A stretch of DNA of 64,000 nucleotides from JAGXRK01 sp963804005 (GTDB lineage Bacteria > Bacteroidota > Ignavibacteria > Ignavibacteriales > Ignavibacteriaceae): the NCBI GenBank assembly GCA_963804005.1, contig CAWDOP010000012.1, positions 1 through 64,000 of the forward strand, in the 5' to 3' direction. The notes under the pieces were generated by a model. It was not told the origin of the DNA. It saw nothing but the letters and a program-made list of their open reading frames with translations, and did not search any database. Shown in pieces: positions 45,711 through 55,529 of the stretch. The translations under genes and the position numbers were made by a program. Every line of letters begins with the position of its first letter. Position 1 is the first letter of the stretch.

Positions 45711-46795
45711 TTCTTGAGACGTGTAAAAGAATTAATGAAGTTGTAAATAACCATTAACTCATACAGAAATTGTAACATTGGAATTTCAGGGTCAGTGAAA
45801 TTATAAGCCAGATGGGCTTGCCTTTTTTTAATAATAGTGTAATCAGTATACAGTTTGGCAACGACCGGAGCCAGAAAATAAATTGAAAAGGGCAAAAGTA
45901 AAATGGAAAATAAGAAGAAAAGGTTTATTAAATGCCAGTATCCTACAAGTAGTTTGTTCCTTAGCAAATAATGATGTGAAGTCTTTAAATGTCTTTTCTT
46001 TTGCCGGGAATAATCCCTAAAAGTAAAAGGCGTATTGGAATGTACAAGACCATGTAAATCGGTAACTGTTCCGATTGACATTTTATTTTTTACAGCTTCC
46101 TGAAGGAGCAAATCATCATCGCCACCAAGAGTTTGAAGAGTGTTTTTATAACCGTCAATCTTGTAGAAAGATTCTTTTTTGAATCCAAAACTTCTTGAGG
46201 AACATGAAAAAGGTATACCGAGTCCGGCAGCAGACATTGTAAGTAGAGTGGTTCGCAGATTTTCAAAACACACAAAAGCACTAATATCAGAACTTTTTTG
46301 TTGATTGAATGGTGCAAGTCCGATTAAGAAATCGTGACCATCTCTGAATTTGTTAACGAATGATTTAATCCAACCAGGCAGCGGCGTACAATCTGCATCC
46401 GTTATTAAAATAAAATCATTTTGAGCTTGTTCAATTCCTAAAGCTAATGCTCCTTTTTTGGGTGGAAGTTCAGAATCAGTATTAGAAATAACTTTAATAT
46501 TGGATTGCTCTGATATTAATGATTTTATCCGCGCCAAGGTTGAATCTCTGGAATTATCATCAACAATAATTACTTCGTAAAGTTCTTTGGGATATTCCTG
46601 ATTATCGAGAGCGGTTATGAGATTTTCGATATTTCTTTCTTCATTTTTGGCTGCAATTACAATGCTGACCTTAATGTTGATTGCTTCTGAAGTTGTAGGA
46701 ATGAATACTTTCTTTAATCCTTTGTTGAAAACGACGATTGTTATATAATACAATATCAAAAGCGAAACTATGATAATTATTAATAATAAATTCAT
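45701..46795 (-). CDS. Family 2 glycosyltransferase, membrane-bound
   Basis: 364 residues. An N-terminal membrane helix (about 3-22) precedes a GT-A domain with VSIVIAAKNEERNIENLI, VIIVDDNSRDST, the metal-binding ITDADCTPLPGWI, the acceptor region LGGDDDLLLQEA, and QKKRHLK in the place of the usual QxxRW. Two C-terminal membrane segments (about 280-315) follow. This architecture fits processive or polyprenyl-linked sugar transfer. The coupled methyltransferase suggests modification of the same glycan, but there are no other cell-surface genes nearby. Confidence 0.9.
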   Translation of the reverse strand: MNLLLIIIIVSLLILYYITIVVFNKGLKKVFIPTTSEAINIKVSIVIAAKNEERNIENLITALDNQEYPKELYEVIIVDDNSRDSTLARIKSLISEQSNIKVISNTDSELPPKKGALALGIEQAQNDFILITDADCTPLPGWIKSFVNKFRDGHDFLIGLAPFNQQKSSDISAFVCFENLRTTLLTMSAAGLGIPFSCSSRSFGFKKESFYKIDGYKNTLQTLGGDDDLLLQEAVKNKMSIGTVTDLHGLVHSNTPFTFRDYSRQKKRHLKTSHHYLLRNKLLVGYWHLINLFFLFSILLLPFSIYFLAPVVAKLYTDYTIIKKRQAHLAYNFTDPEIPMLQFLYELMVIYNFINSFTRLKKWR

Positions 46796-47058
46796 ATTTT
46801 TTCCGATAGAGAAATATTGTTAGGGAAGTAATTGATTTCTTATATAATTTTTGTTTTCAAATTATTATTAAGAAACTGAACAAACTCACACAAAATCCTT
46901 AATTGACACACCAAAAAATACTTATTAGTGAATCGAATACAAAGGAAACCGTTGGATTCATTTTCAACGAGTAATAAGAGTAAAATTTGAAACAAAATCG
47001 ATATCTCGCTTTTATTATTTATTTTGATTAGATTTTAGCAAAGATTAAAGGGACGGTT

Positions 47059-48543
47059 ATGAAAAAGAAATTTTTGTATCTGTTTTTACTCCTTCTCTCT
47101 TCTCATTTAGCTGCACAGGATTTTCAAATAAAGCAGATTACCAGCGGTGATTACAACGCCCGTAATCCTTTTATCAATCACTCGGTTGGGGGTTTATATT
47201 CAACTTATCTTTATTTTGAATTACATTGGGATAGTTATTCAAATATTTATGCTGTTTCTTATGATTCTTACAGTCAAATGTTTTCTGATACAATTCAAAT
47301 TACTTCTGGCAGCTATTCAGATCTTTATCCCGCTGTGGACCTCTTAGAAGGATTGGTTTTTCAAACAAACAGAAACGGTAATTGGGATATTGCTGTTATG
47401 CCCAAATTATGCAACATTAGATGATATTTTTTATCTGACTAATTCTCCAGATGATGAAACCAATCCAAAAATAATTTATCCTATCGATTATTGGTTCTAC
47501 CCTGATTCAGCAAGAATACTATTTAAAAGAGGTGATGACATTGTATATATGGCTTATCTTAATGATACAACAAATTCGTACATAGTTTTTCAGGACGATT
47601 TAGAATATACATATTCGGATTTTATGGGAGTTAAGAATTCAAATTACCCGGGTTATTTCCCGGAAGCCGGATTGTATATTATTGCTGTCGAGACTGATAA
47701 CTCCGGGTTTAAAAAATTAGTTTCAAGATTCAGAAATACAAACGGACAATGGGAAGCAAAAAAAGTTATTATAGATAACTGTGATTGTTCTAATCCCGAT
47801 TGGCAAGAGGTCGATCCGTTCTATCCTGTTTTAGTTTATGAAGATACTTTAGATAATATGAGAAGATTATTTTTTATTGAGACTTGGGATAATGAAATAG
47901 ATTCTAAATTAGTTGATTTACCTTTTATTGGAAATACTTTCGGATTTAAGAGCGATTTGCCGGATATGATAACGAAACGGGGTGTTATTCAGAAACCGGA
48001 CTCATATCCATATTTACCTCACACTTATTTCATTGAAAATAATGACAGTACTTTATCAGATTAAATAAGTTAGAGCTTGGTTTTACTGGTCTCCGGATGA
48101 TGACACTCTAATTCAAATTAATATTCCAAATGCCAATTCGACAATAGGTGCATTAGGTTATTGAGTATTACGGTATGGTTTATTTTACCGTATGGGAAGA
48201 TTCTTCAGGCGGTAATGTTCATTTGTTTGGAAGAAAACAGTATATAGATATTGGAAATGTAAATGAAGAAACTAAAAATATTGATTTCATTCTCTATCAG
48301 AACTATCCAAATCCGTTTAATCCAGTTACCAGGATTGATTATAAAATTTTAACTGCATCCAATGTACGTTTTAAAGTAATAAATGTTCTTGGAGAAAATG
48401 TTTATGAAGAAAATTTCGGGTATCAGTTAGCAGGGGATTATTCAATTAATTTTGATGGAAAAGATTTAGTAAGCGGAGTTTATATTTATTCAATCTTTGC
48501 TGGGGAGAGTAGATTAACAAAGAAGATGGTTTTATTAAGGTAA
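47059..48543 (+). pseudogene. Secreted T9SS-type protein, frameshifted several times
   Basis: A gene for about 490 residues with signal peptide (MKKKFLYLFLLLLSSHLAAQ), a propeller-like region (ITSGDYNARNPF, then SDLYPAVDLLEG, then NRNGNWDIAVM), and a T9SS type A tail (LYQNYPNPFNPVTRIDY, ending KKMVLLR). The frame changes at about 47401-47408 (a run of A bases; one fewer gives VMPNYATLDD), between 48061 and 48072 (probably two lost bases, then AWFYWSPDDDT), and at about 48160-48163 (one extra T before EYYGMVYFTVW). Three net +1 shifts restore the starting frame. A good SD (GGGACGG) remains. Confidence 0.85.
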
Positions 48544-48567
48544 AAATGCTCAGAAAAAAATCTGTAG

Positions 48568-48589
48568 GGATCGGTCTCCTGACCGATCC
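48568..48589. repeat. Perfect 9-bp hairpin between convergent genes
   Basis: Arms 48568-48576 and 48581-48589 (GGATCGGTC/GACCGATCC) with a 4-base loop. On the minus strand, CTACAG and then a run of seven T (from 48559 down) follow, so it may terminate the UvrD-type helicase operon. There is no T-run directly on the plus side. It could instead be a dispersed palindromic unit. Confidence 0.6.
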
Positions 48590-48647
48590 GGGAAATGAAC
48601 ACGTTTTTTCATAATTATAAAACGGAACGGACGGGGGAGTCCTTTCA

Positions 48648-50648
48648 CTACAAATCCTCATCCAGCAGCCAGCCCTGTGCGAGATCTGAAGAAATTTCTG
48701 ATATGAACCTTGATGGTTTTGATAATGTCATACCAGCTTCTCTGTCGTACATATTCATTGGATAGGAAACGAATAAATTATTCTTTGCTCTTGTTGAAGC
48801 AACATACATCAGTCTTCTTTCTTCCTCTAATTGTTCTATACTTTCAGCAGAGCGTGATGATGGGAAATATCCTTCCACACAATGAATTATAAAAACAGTA
48901 TGCCACTCTAAACCTTTTGCAGAATGTATTGTGGAAAGTGTAACATATTCTTCTTCTTTGTCTGTTCCTTCAATATCAACAACACTTTCAATTATCGGTT
49001 CAATTGCCATATCGGAAAGTAGTGTATCGAGTGATTTATAATTCTCCACAATGTTTAAGAAAATATCCAAATCCTTGCTGCGTTTGTTGTAATCATCGTA
49101 GATCAACTTAAACAGATCATAATAATAATTGTAAACCATCTGAACCATTTCAGCGGGCATTTTATTTTTTTTATGAAGCTGATAAAGCAGATAGAAAAGC
49201 GGTCCAAGTTTTTCTCGATACTTAAATTCTGTATGCTTATCAGGTTCTTTGGCAATTGTCATTCTTCCAAGTGCAAGATCATCAAGAATTTTTTGTGCAG
49301 TTTTAGGACCAACTCCTTCGTGCATAAGCAGAATGCGGTACCAGCTTACTACATCTTTCGGATTAACAGCAATCCTAAGAAACGCCATTACGTCTTTTAT
49401 ATGTGCTGTTTCTACAAACTTCATTCCACCAAATTTCTGAAATGGAATGTTAGCATGAGCAAGTTCAATTTCCAGATCGAAAGAAAAAAAAGATGAGCGG
49501 AACAAAACTGCAATATCTTTAAAAGGAACTCCTTCTTCTCTCAAATCAAGAATTTTTTCAACTATAAATTTTGACTGAAGGTTATCATTAGCTGCTGCGA
49601 TAATATTCGGAAGTTCACCGGTTCCTCTGCGTGTAAAAAGATTTTTTTTATATTTTTCAATTGCAGCGTCATTAATTCTGTTTGCAAAATCTAGAACAGA
49701 CTGCACACTTCTGTAATTTTCTTCAAGCTTGATTAACTTAACATCGGGAAAGAGTTTTGGAAAATCAATTATATTTTTAAAGTCTGCGCCGCGGAAAGAA
49801 TAAATTGCCTGTGAATCATCACCGACTACCATTATGTTATTATTGTGCTGAACCAATCCCTTTACCACATCCGCCTGCAGTTTGTTTGTATCCTGGTATT
49901 CATCAACCATAACATATTTAATCTTATCACGGAAAGAATTTGCAGAATGTCCGCCTTCAAATAAAAACTGTCTGAATCTTACAAGCAGATCATCATAGTC
50001 GAGCAGATTATTTCGATTTTTATATTCAGTAAATATTTTTTGGATTTCAAGAATCTTATCAAGCAAAAGAATGAAGTGCGGATAATCTTTTTCAATTAAC
50101 TCTTCAACTTTTTGTCCGGTGTTAACACTTAAGCTGTAAACTTTATAAAGAGTTTTCTTGTTTGGAAATCGTCTTTCTTTAGTAATAAATGCATCGTTTG
50201 ATCTGATCAGATTTACAACATCTTCACTATCGCTTTGATCAAGAATGGTGAATGAAGGGTCAAGTCCTATTACCTTTGCATATTTTCTGAGTGTGATGTT
50301 TGCGAATGAATGAAAAGTTCCTCCTCGAATTTTTGAACACCTGTCATCAAGTAATTCAGAGGCACGTCTCATCATTTCATTTGCGGCTTTGCGTGTAAAG
50401 GTAAGAAGAACAATTGAATCCGGTTTATTACCCATTTCAATTAATCTTGCAACGCGGTAAACGAGTGTTTGTGTTTTTCCAGTTCCCGCACCGGCAATTA
50501 TAAGATGAGCGCCATAGGTTGCTGCTGCGGCTTCAAATTGCGATGTGTTTAATTCTTCACGGTAATTAATTGAAAAACGGGACTCATCAATTTTTTCGGT
50601 GAGTCCCGCATGTTTGAATCTTTTCAGAACATATTTTTTCTGATTCAT
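48648..50648 (-). CDS. UvrD/PcrA-type superfamily 1 DNA helicase
   Basis: 3'-5' helicase of 666 residues. SF1A motifs in order: QFEAAAATYGAHLIIAGAGTGKTQTL (Q motif and Walker A), TFTRKAANEM, FHSFANITLRKY, VMVDEYQDTN (Walker B), VVGDDSQAIYSFRGA, LEENYRS, STIHSAKGLEWHTVFI and YVASTRAK. The length is slightly below UvrD. It might be UvrD, PcrA or an accessory paralogue; the family is certain, the exact role is not. The ATG overlaps the upstream gene's stop by four bases, in a tight run with the unknown gene and floA. Confidence 0.94.
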   Translation of the reverse strand: MNQKKYVLKRFKHAGLTEKIDESRFSINYREELNTSQFEAAAATYGAHLIIAGAGTGKTQTLVYRVARLIEMGNKPDSIVLLTFTRKAANEMMRRASELLDDRCSKIRGGTFHSFANITLRKYAKVIGLDPSFTILDQSDSEDVVNLIRSNDAFITKERRFPNKKTLYKVYSLSVNTGQKVEELIEKDYPHFILLLDKILEIQKIFTEYKNRNNLLDYDDLLVRFRQFLFEGGHSANSFRDKIKYVMVDEYQDTNKLQADVVKGLVQHNNNIMVVGDDSQAIYSFRGADFKNIIDFPKLFPDVKLIKLEENYRSVQSVLDFANRINDAAIEKYKKNLFTRRGTGELPNIIAAANDNLQSKFIVEKILDLREEGVPFKDIAVLFRSSFFSFDLEIELAHANIPFQKFGGMKFVETAHIKDVMAFLRIAVNPKDVVSWYRILLMHEGVGPKTAQKILDDLALGRMTIAKEPDKHTEFKYREKLGPLFYLLYQLHKKNKMPAEMVQMVYNYYYDLFKLIYDDYNKRSKDLDIFLNIVENYKSLDTLLSDMAIEPIIESVVDIEGTDKEEEYVTLSTIHSAKGLEWHTVFIIHCVEGYFPSSRSAESIEQLEEERRLMYVASTRAKNNLFVSYPMNMYDREAGMTLSKPSRFISEISSDLAQGWLLDEDL

Positions 50649-51232
50649 CTGTGCTTCAGAGCTTTAGGCTTTCCAAGTATTTCTGAAATTATAATATACT
50701 TTTTCAGCGAAGCAGGCCGCATAATTTTTTCCTTAATATTTCTCTGAAATGTAGATGGACAGACTTTCATTTCCTTAGTCAGTTCCTCAAATTTTGTTAC
50801 CTGACTGAAAGTTAACGAATCAATCTCTTTCTTTTTTGATGCAATTTCCCTTTTTTTCTTCTCCCAGACATCTTCATACATGTGTTCAGATTCTGTTTTG
50901 CTTCGCCAGGATTCCTCAGCATTTTTTTTCTTTTGCTCAAAAAGAATTGACTGAGGAACCGGTTGAGGTTTTGGTTTGCGTGCAGGTTGAGGTTCACCTA
51001 CTTTGAAAAACTGTTCTAACTCTTTCAGCACATCATATTCATCTGTTGATGAAGATTTAGCAGTGCTTGTTTCTATCTCCATCTCAGGTGAATAAGATAA
51101 GTCAACTTCTTCACGGTGCTGAGGAACATGAGATTCCGGTTTCTGAGGTATAGGTTTCTTCTTCTTGAAGATAGAACTTAAGAAAGTAACTATTATGAAA
51201 AGATAGATAAGTATTTCAAAAATATTATCCAT
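50645..51232 (-). CDS. Small membrane-anchored protein of unknown function
   Basis: 195 residues. An N-terminal membrane helix (about 6-22) is followed by KKKKP and a disordered Pro/Gln/Lys-rich stretch (about 25-100; includes PARKPKPQPVPQS), then charged helices (KKREIASKKKEIDSL) and a basic C-terminus. No domain is recognised. It overlaps floA by eight bases and the helicase gene by four, so all three are translated together. The tail could act as a cytoplasmic scaffold at FloA membrane zones; that is only a guess from gene order. Confidence 0.75.
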   Translation of the reverse strand: MDNIFEILIYLFIIVTFLSSIFKKKKPIPQKPESHVPQHREEVDLSYSPEMEIETSTAKSSSTDEYDVLKELEQFFKVGEPQPARKPKPQPVPQSILFEQKKKNAEESWRSKTESEHMYEDVWEKKKREIASKKKEIDSLTFSQVTKFEELTKEMKVCPSTFQRNIKEKIMRPASLKKYIIISEILGKPKALKHR

Positions 51233-52217
51233 CCTGACCCTTCTTCTTATCTTCAGGTTTTGCTATTGAGTCGCGCATTTCAGTATCTGCTTGAATATTT
51301 TTCAAATTATAATAATCAAATACTCCAAGTTTTCCGCTTCTGAATGCATCGGCCATAGCTTTTGGAATTTCAGCTTCAGCTTCAACCACTCTTGCTCTTT
51401 GTCTAGCAACTTCAGCAATCATTTCTTGCTCAAGAGCAACTGCAGCGGCTCGTCTTTCTTCTGCTTTTGCACGTGCAACTTTAAGGTCTGCTTCTGCCTG
51501 ATCAGTCTGAAGAATAGCGCCAATATTTTGACCGATATCAACATCGGCAATATCTATTGAAAGAATTTCAAATGCTGTACCGGAATCTAATCCTTTTGCA
51601 AGAACGCTTTTAGAAATTGAATCAGGATTTTCAAGTACCTGCTTATGAGTTTCAGCAGAACCGATTGTTGAAACAATACCTTCACCAACTCTTGCAAGAA
51701 TAGTTGCTTCACCAGCACCACCGACTAATCTTTCAATGTTTGCACGAACTGTAATTCTAGCAATTGCTTTTAATTGAATACCATCTTTTGCAACTGCGGC
51801 GACTAATGGTGTTTCAATTACTTTTGGCAAAACAGACATTTTAACTGCTTCGAGAACATCTCTTCCTGCAAGATCAATTGCAGTAGCGCGTTCAAAGGTA
51901 AGATTAATGTTTGCTTTATCTGCCGATACCAAAGCGTTAATCACTTTTATTACATTTCCGCCAGCCAGGAAATGCGCTTCAAGATTTTGCTGGTCAATTG
52001 TTAAACCGGCCTTGGTTGCGGTAATCATGCTTCTGACTATAACTACAGGAGGTACTTTCCTAAGACGCATTCCAACAAGGTCGCGGAATATTTTTACTTT
52101 TACACCCGAAAAATATGCTGTGATGAATAATCCTAGCGGAACAAAGTAAAGCACGACGATAAGAAAAAGCACTACAGCAATTATTAAAACTAATGATAGT
52201 CCGGTTAAGGCTTCCAT
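51225..52217 (-). CDS. floA: Flotillin-like protein FloA
   Basis: Membrane-microdomain scaffold protein of 330 residues. An N-terminal hydrophobic hairpin (about 6-35) is followed by an SPFH-like domain (VKVKIFRDLVGMRLRKVPP, then ITVRANIERLVGGAGEATILARVGEGIV) and a long Ala/Glu/Arg helix (about 250-290) that oligomerises. The family is highly conserved and this copy is full length. AGGAG fits ATG 52217 (seven bases) better than the in-frame TTG at 52220. First gene of the floA-unknown-helicase operon, divergent from clpC. Confidence 0.95.
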   Translation of the reverse strand: MEALTGLSLVLIIAVVLFLIVVLYFVPLGLFITAYFSGVKVKIFRDLVGMRLRKVPPVVIVRSMITATKAGLTIDQQNLEAHFLAGGNVIKVINALVSADKANINLTFERATAIDLAGRDVLEAVKMSVLPKVIETPLVAAVAKDGIQLKAIARITVRANIERLVGGAGEATILARVGEGIVSTIGSAETHKQVLENPDSISKSVLAKGLDSGTAFEILSIDIADVDIGQNIGAILQTDQAEADLKVARAKAEERRAAAVALEQEMIAEVARQRARVVEAEAEIPKAMADAFRSGKLGVFDYYNLKNIQADTEMRDSIAKPEDKKKGQDG

Positions 52218-52593
52218 CAATATTCTCCTAAAAAATGAATGAATTTTGTTTGTAAGTCTAAAGAAATTTTAATTGAAATTAAACACTAAGTGTTAATTGG
52301 AATTGATTATTTGTCATTTCTTTTTACCAATTTAGATTAACGTATGCCATTATGATAGATAATTTGACATGCGGTATGGGTAATATAGTATTATCTTTAA
52401 AAATTTTGAAGAATTTTTATGTTCTTTTTATGGCACTATAGTTGAATATTTTGTAAATAACAGAGCAAATCGGCAAACCACATAATCTCCACTGTCTTGA
52501 TTGCCGAATCAGCTTATTATATATTTCCACTGTGTGAAACGAAAAAAAGCCATATTTTGTTTCATTAACAGTTATAAACGAAAAAGGATGAAA
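52218..52593. other. Divergent promoter region between floA and clpC
   Basis: 376 bases without a convincing gene. It must carry promoters for both directions. One candidate is TTGACA at 52364-52369 with a TATAGT/TAGTAT -10-like box at 52384-52391 (spacer about 14-16) on the plus strand. An imperfect inverted repeat with TCGGCAA/TTGCCGA arms (about 52470-52508) lies nearer clpC. No CIRCE-like element was seen. An in-frame TTG at 52501 would extend clpC by 31 unconserved residues and is not used. Confidence 0.4.
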
Positions 52594-55098
52594 ATGGACG
52601 GAAATTTTTCAGATAGATTGCAGGATGTAATTAGGTTAAGCAGAGAAGAAGCTCTCCGACTGGGTCACGATTATATAGGAACCGAGCATTTACTGCTTGG
52701 AATTATCCGTGAAGGGCAGGGAGTTGCTGTAAGAATTTTACGTAATCTTGATTGTGATTTGGTGAAGCTTAAAAAAGCTATCGAAGATACTGTGAGAACT
52801 TCAGGCGGAACTTTAACCATTGGAAATATTCCCCTTACTAAACAGGCAGAAAAAGTTTTAAAGATTACTCAGATAGAATCTAAAATTTATAAAGCAGATG
52901 TTATCGGCACCGAGCATCTTCTTCTATCTCTGTTAAGAGATGAAGATAATATTGCAACCCAGATACTACATCAATTTAATGTAACCTACGATGCAGCGCG
53001 AAATGAACTTAATGCAATGCTGAGCAGCAAAAATCCTAAAGATCCTAATGCGCAAAGACCTCCACTTATTGATAAAAAAACAGATAAAACAAAAACACCT
53101 GTTCTGGATAATTTCGGAAGAGATCTTACCAAGCTTGCAGTGGAAGATAAGCTTGATCCGGTTGTTGGAAGAGAAAAAGAAATAGAACGAGTTGCTCAAA
53201 TTCTCAGCAGAAGAAAAAAGAATAATCCTGTACTCATCGGCGAACCGGGTGTAGGTAAAACTGCAATTGCAGAAGGACTTGCTCTGAGAATTGTTCAGAA
53301 AAAAGTACCGAGGACATTACAGGATAAAAGAGTTGTTACTCTTGATCTTGCCGGACTAGTTGCAGGAACAAAATACCGCGGTCAGTTCGAAGAAAGAATG
53401 AAAGCTTTAATGAACGAACTTGAAAAAGCTAAAGATGTAATTCTTTTTATTGATGAGCTTCATACTATAGTTGGTGCAGGAGGAGCATCCGGTTCACTTG
53501 ATGCTTCTAATATGTTCAAACCTGCTCTTTCACGCGGCGATATTCAGTGCATTGGTGCAACAACTCTCGATGAATACAGAAAATATATTGAAACTGATGG
53601 TGCACTTGACAGACGATTCCAGAAAATTATGGTGGATCCACCAACTTATGATGAAACTCTGCAAATACTTGAGAACATAAAATTTAAATATGAAGAACAT
53701 CACAGAGTTCATTACTCTCAGGATGCAATTGAATCGGCTGTAAAGCTTAGTAATCGTTATATAACCGACAGACACTTACCTGATAAGGCGATTGATGTTA
53801 TTGATGAAGCAGGTTCACGTGTACACATGGGTAATTTTGAAGTTCCTCAGGAAGTCCTTATTCTTGAAGAAGAAATTGATAACGTTAGAAAAGAAAAAGC
53901 ACTTGTTGTAAAGCAGCAAGATTATGAAGAAGCTGCGCGACTGCGTGACAAAGAACGTAATCTTCAATCTGATCTTGAAACTGCAAAGCGTGAATGGGAT
54001 GCTAAAACAAAAGACATCGTTCACGATGTTACCGAGGAGGATATTGCTACTGTTGTTGCTATGATGACCGGCATTCCTGTTAACAGAATTGCTCTGACTG
54101 AATCTGAAAAATTATTGAAGATGGACGATGCATTAAAGCAATCAATAGTTGGACAGGATGAAGCTGTTATAAAACTAACCAAAGCCATTCGCAGAACTAG
54201 AGCAGGATTGAAAAATCCGGACAGACCGATTGGCAGTTTTATTTTCTTAGGTCCAACCGGTGTTGGAAAAACAGAACTATGCAAAGCTCTTGCAAGATAT
54301 TTGTTTGATACCGAAGATTCTCTAATAAGAATTGATATGAGCGAGTATATGGAGAAGTTTTCACTCTCGCGTTTGGTTGGGGCGCCTCCGGGATATGTTG
54401 GTTATGAGGAAGGCGGACAGCTTACTGAAAAGGTAAGAAGAAAACCGTATTCGGTTGTATTGTTCGATGAAATTGAAAAAGCTCATCCGGATATTTATAG
54501 CATTCTTCTTCAGGTTCTTGATGACGGAGTTTTAACTGATAGTTTAGGTCGTAAAGTCGATTTCAAGAATGCGATTATTATTATGACTTCAAATGTGGGA
54601 ACAAAGGATATTAAAAACATCGGTTCGTTTGGTTTCGGAGGTGATGAGTCAAAAGGCAAGTATGAAAACCTTAAAAACACTGTTGAAGAAGCGATGAGGA
54701 GATTGTTTAATCCTGAATTCCTTAACAGAGTTGATGAAACAATAGTATTCAGAAGTCTTGAGAAGGAAGATATCAAACAAATAATTAATATCGAGATTAA
54801 GGATGTTCTTAACAATATAAAAGAACATAAGATGAAACTTGTTCTTGATGAATCTGCAAAAGAATTTCTGGTTGAAAAAGGATTTGATCCTAAATTTGGT
54901 GCAAGACCATTACGCAGGGCAATTCAACGTTATGTTGAAGATCCGCTCGCTGAAGAAATTCTTAAAGGTTCGTTCAAAGAAAAATCTACAATTGTTGTTA
55001 AACACGGTTCGAATCCTGAAGAGCTTGTATTTATTGATGAAGCAGATTTAAGTACAACTACTGACGAAGTTAAAAAGTCGGATTCAACAGAAGCTTAA
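52594..55098 (+). CDS. clpC: ClpC-type AAA+ protease chaperone
   Basis: Hexameric unfoldase that feeds ClpP; 834 residues. Two Clp_N repeats (FSDRLQDVIRLSREEALRLG and the following KQAEKVLKITQIES region), AAA+ domain 1 (GEPGVGKTAIAEG, then FIDELHTIVGAG), a UVR-type middle region (QQDYEEAARLRDKERNLQ), AAA+ domain 2 (GPTGVGKTELCKAL, then LFDEIEKAHPD) and the C-terminal small domain (FGARPLRRAIQRYVEDPL). The UVR motif identifies ClpC and not ClpB or ClpA. ATG 52594 has AGG six bases upstream and matches the conserved start. No ctsR or mcsAB is adjacent. Confidence 0.95.
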   Translation: MDGNFSDRLQDVIRLSREEALRLGHDYIGTEHLLLGIIREGQGVAVRILRNLDCDLVKLKKAIEDTVRTSGGTLTIGNIPLTKQAEKVLKITQIESKIYKADVIGTEHLLLSLLRDEDNIATQILHQFNVTYDAARNELNAMLSSKNPKDPNAQRPPLIDKKTDKTKTPVLDNFGRDLTKLAVEDKLDPVVGREKEIERVAQILSRRKKNNPVLIGEPGVGKTAIAEGLALRIVQKKVPRTLQDKRVVTLDLAGLVAGTKYRGQFEERMKALMNELEKAKDVILFIDELHTIVGAGGASGSLDASNMFKPALSRGDIQCIGATTLDEYRKYIETDGALDRRFQKIMVDPPTYDETLQILENIKFKYEEHHRVHYSQDAIESAVKLSNRYITDRHLPDKAIDVIDEAGSRVHMGNFEVPQEVLILEEEIDNVRKEKALVVKQQDYEEAARLRDKERNLQSDLETAKREWDAKTKDIVHDVTEEDIATVVAMMTGIPVNRIALTESEKLLKMDDALKQSIVGQDEAVIKLTKAIRRTRAGLKNPDRPIGSFIFLGPTGVGKTELCKALARYLFDTEDSLIRIDMSEYMEKFSLSRLVGAPPGYVGYEEGGQLTEKVRRKPYSVVLFDEIEKAHPDIYSILLQVLDDGVLTDSLGRKVDFKNAIIIMTSNVGTKDIKNIGSFGFGGDESKGKYENLKNTVEEAMRRLFNPEFLNRVDETIVFRSLEKEDIKQIINIEIKDVLNNIKEHKMKLVLDESAKEFLVEKGFDPKFGARPLRRAIQRYVEDPLAEEILKGSFKEKSTIVVKHGSNPEELVFIDEADLSTTTDEVKKSDSTEA

Positions 55099-55122
55099 AA
55101 AAAAGAAAAATTCATTTTAGTT

Positions 55123-55153
55123 AAACCCGGTTCAAATTTGAATCGGGTTTTTT
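55123..55153 (+). terminator. Rho-independent terminator after clpC
   Basis: Long, nearly perfect palindrome AAACCCG.TTCAAA/TTTGAA.CGGGTTT (55123-55136 with 55137-55150, one G-T pair) running into TTTTTT. Folded with a small loop it is a strong terminator. Confidence 0.9.
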
Positions 55154-55198
55154 GTTGTTTAAATTTGCATCGTCTTACCTATAAAAAAAGGAGTGTTG

Positions 55199-55483
55199 GT
55201 GAGTTTACTTAGCAAAGAGGCAATAGAAAATCAACTTAAAGAATTAAAGAACTGGATTTGTTCAAATAACCAAATTGAAAAAGAATTTTTGTTTGAAGAT
55301 TTTATTGAAGCGTCTTCATTTGTTAATTCTGTAGGACTTGAAGCAGAAAAAGCAGATCATCATCCCGATATTTTAATTCACAGCTGGAATAAAGTTAAGA
55401 TTTCTATTTCAACTCACAGTGAAGGCGGAGTTACTGAAAAAGATATTCAACTTGCAAAGAAAATTGAATCCCGCATCAAATAA
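55199..55483 (+). CDS. Pterin-4a-carbinolamine dehydratase
   Basis: 94-residue protein recycling 4a-hydroxytetrahydropterin, usually after aromatic amino acid hydroxylases. The signature is partly kept: EADKADHHPDI-like as EAEKADHHPDILI, followed by NKVKISISTHSEGGVTEKDI, which carries the active His residues. Start: GTG at 55199 with GGAG five bases upstream; GTG 55193 and TTG 55196 overlap or touch that SD. No hydroxylase gene is in the window, so the partner is unknown; many bacteria keep this protein without one. Confidence 0.92.
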   Translation: MSLLSKEAIENQLKELKNWICSNNQIEKEFLFEDFIEASSFVNSVGLEAEKADHHPDILIHSWNKVKISISTHSEGGVTEKDIQLAKKIESRIK

Positions 55484-55529
55484 TTCTGCAATTAATGAGT
55501 CCTTATAGAAAAAATAACAGAGGATTTTA

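Noticed and set aside
52501..52593. N-terminal extension of clpC from a TTG
   Set aside because: The extra 31 residues are not like any ClpC start, while the ATG at 52594 has an SD and matches the family.
53530..54284. Reverse-strand ORFs inside clpC and other long genes
   Set aside because: They are antisense shadows of well-identified proteins, with no SD or family match of their own.
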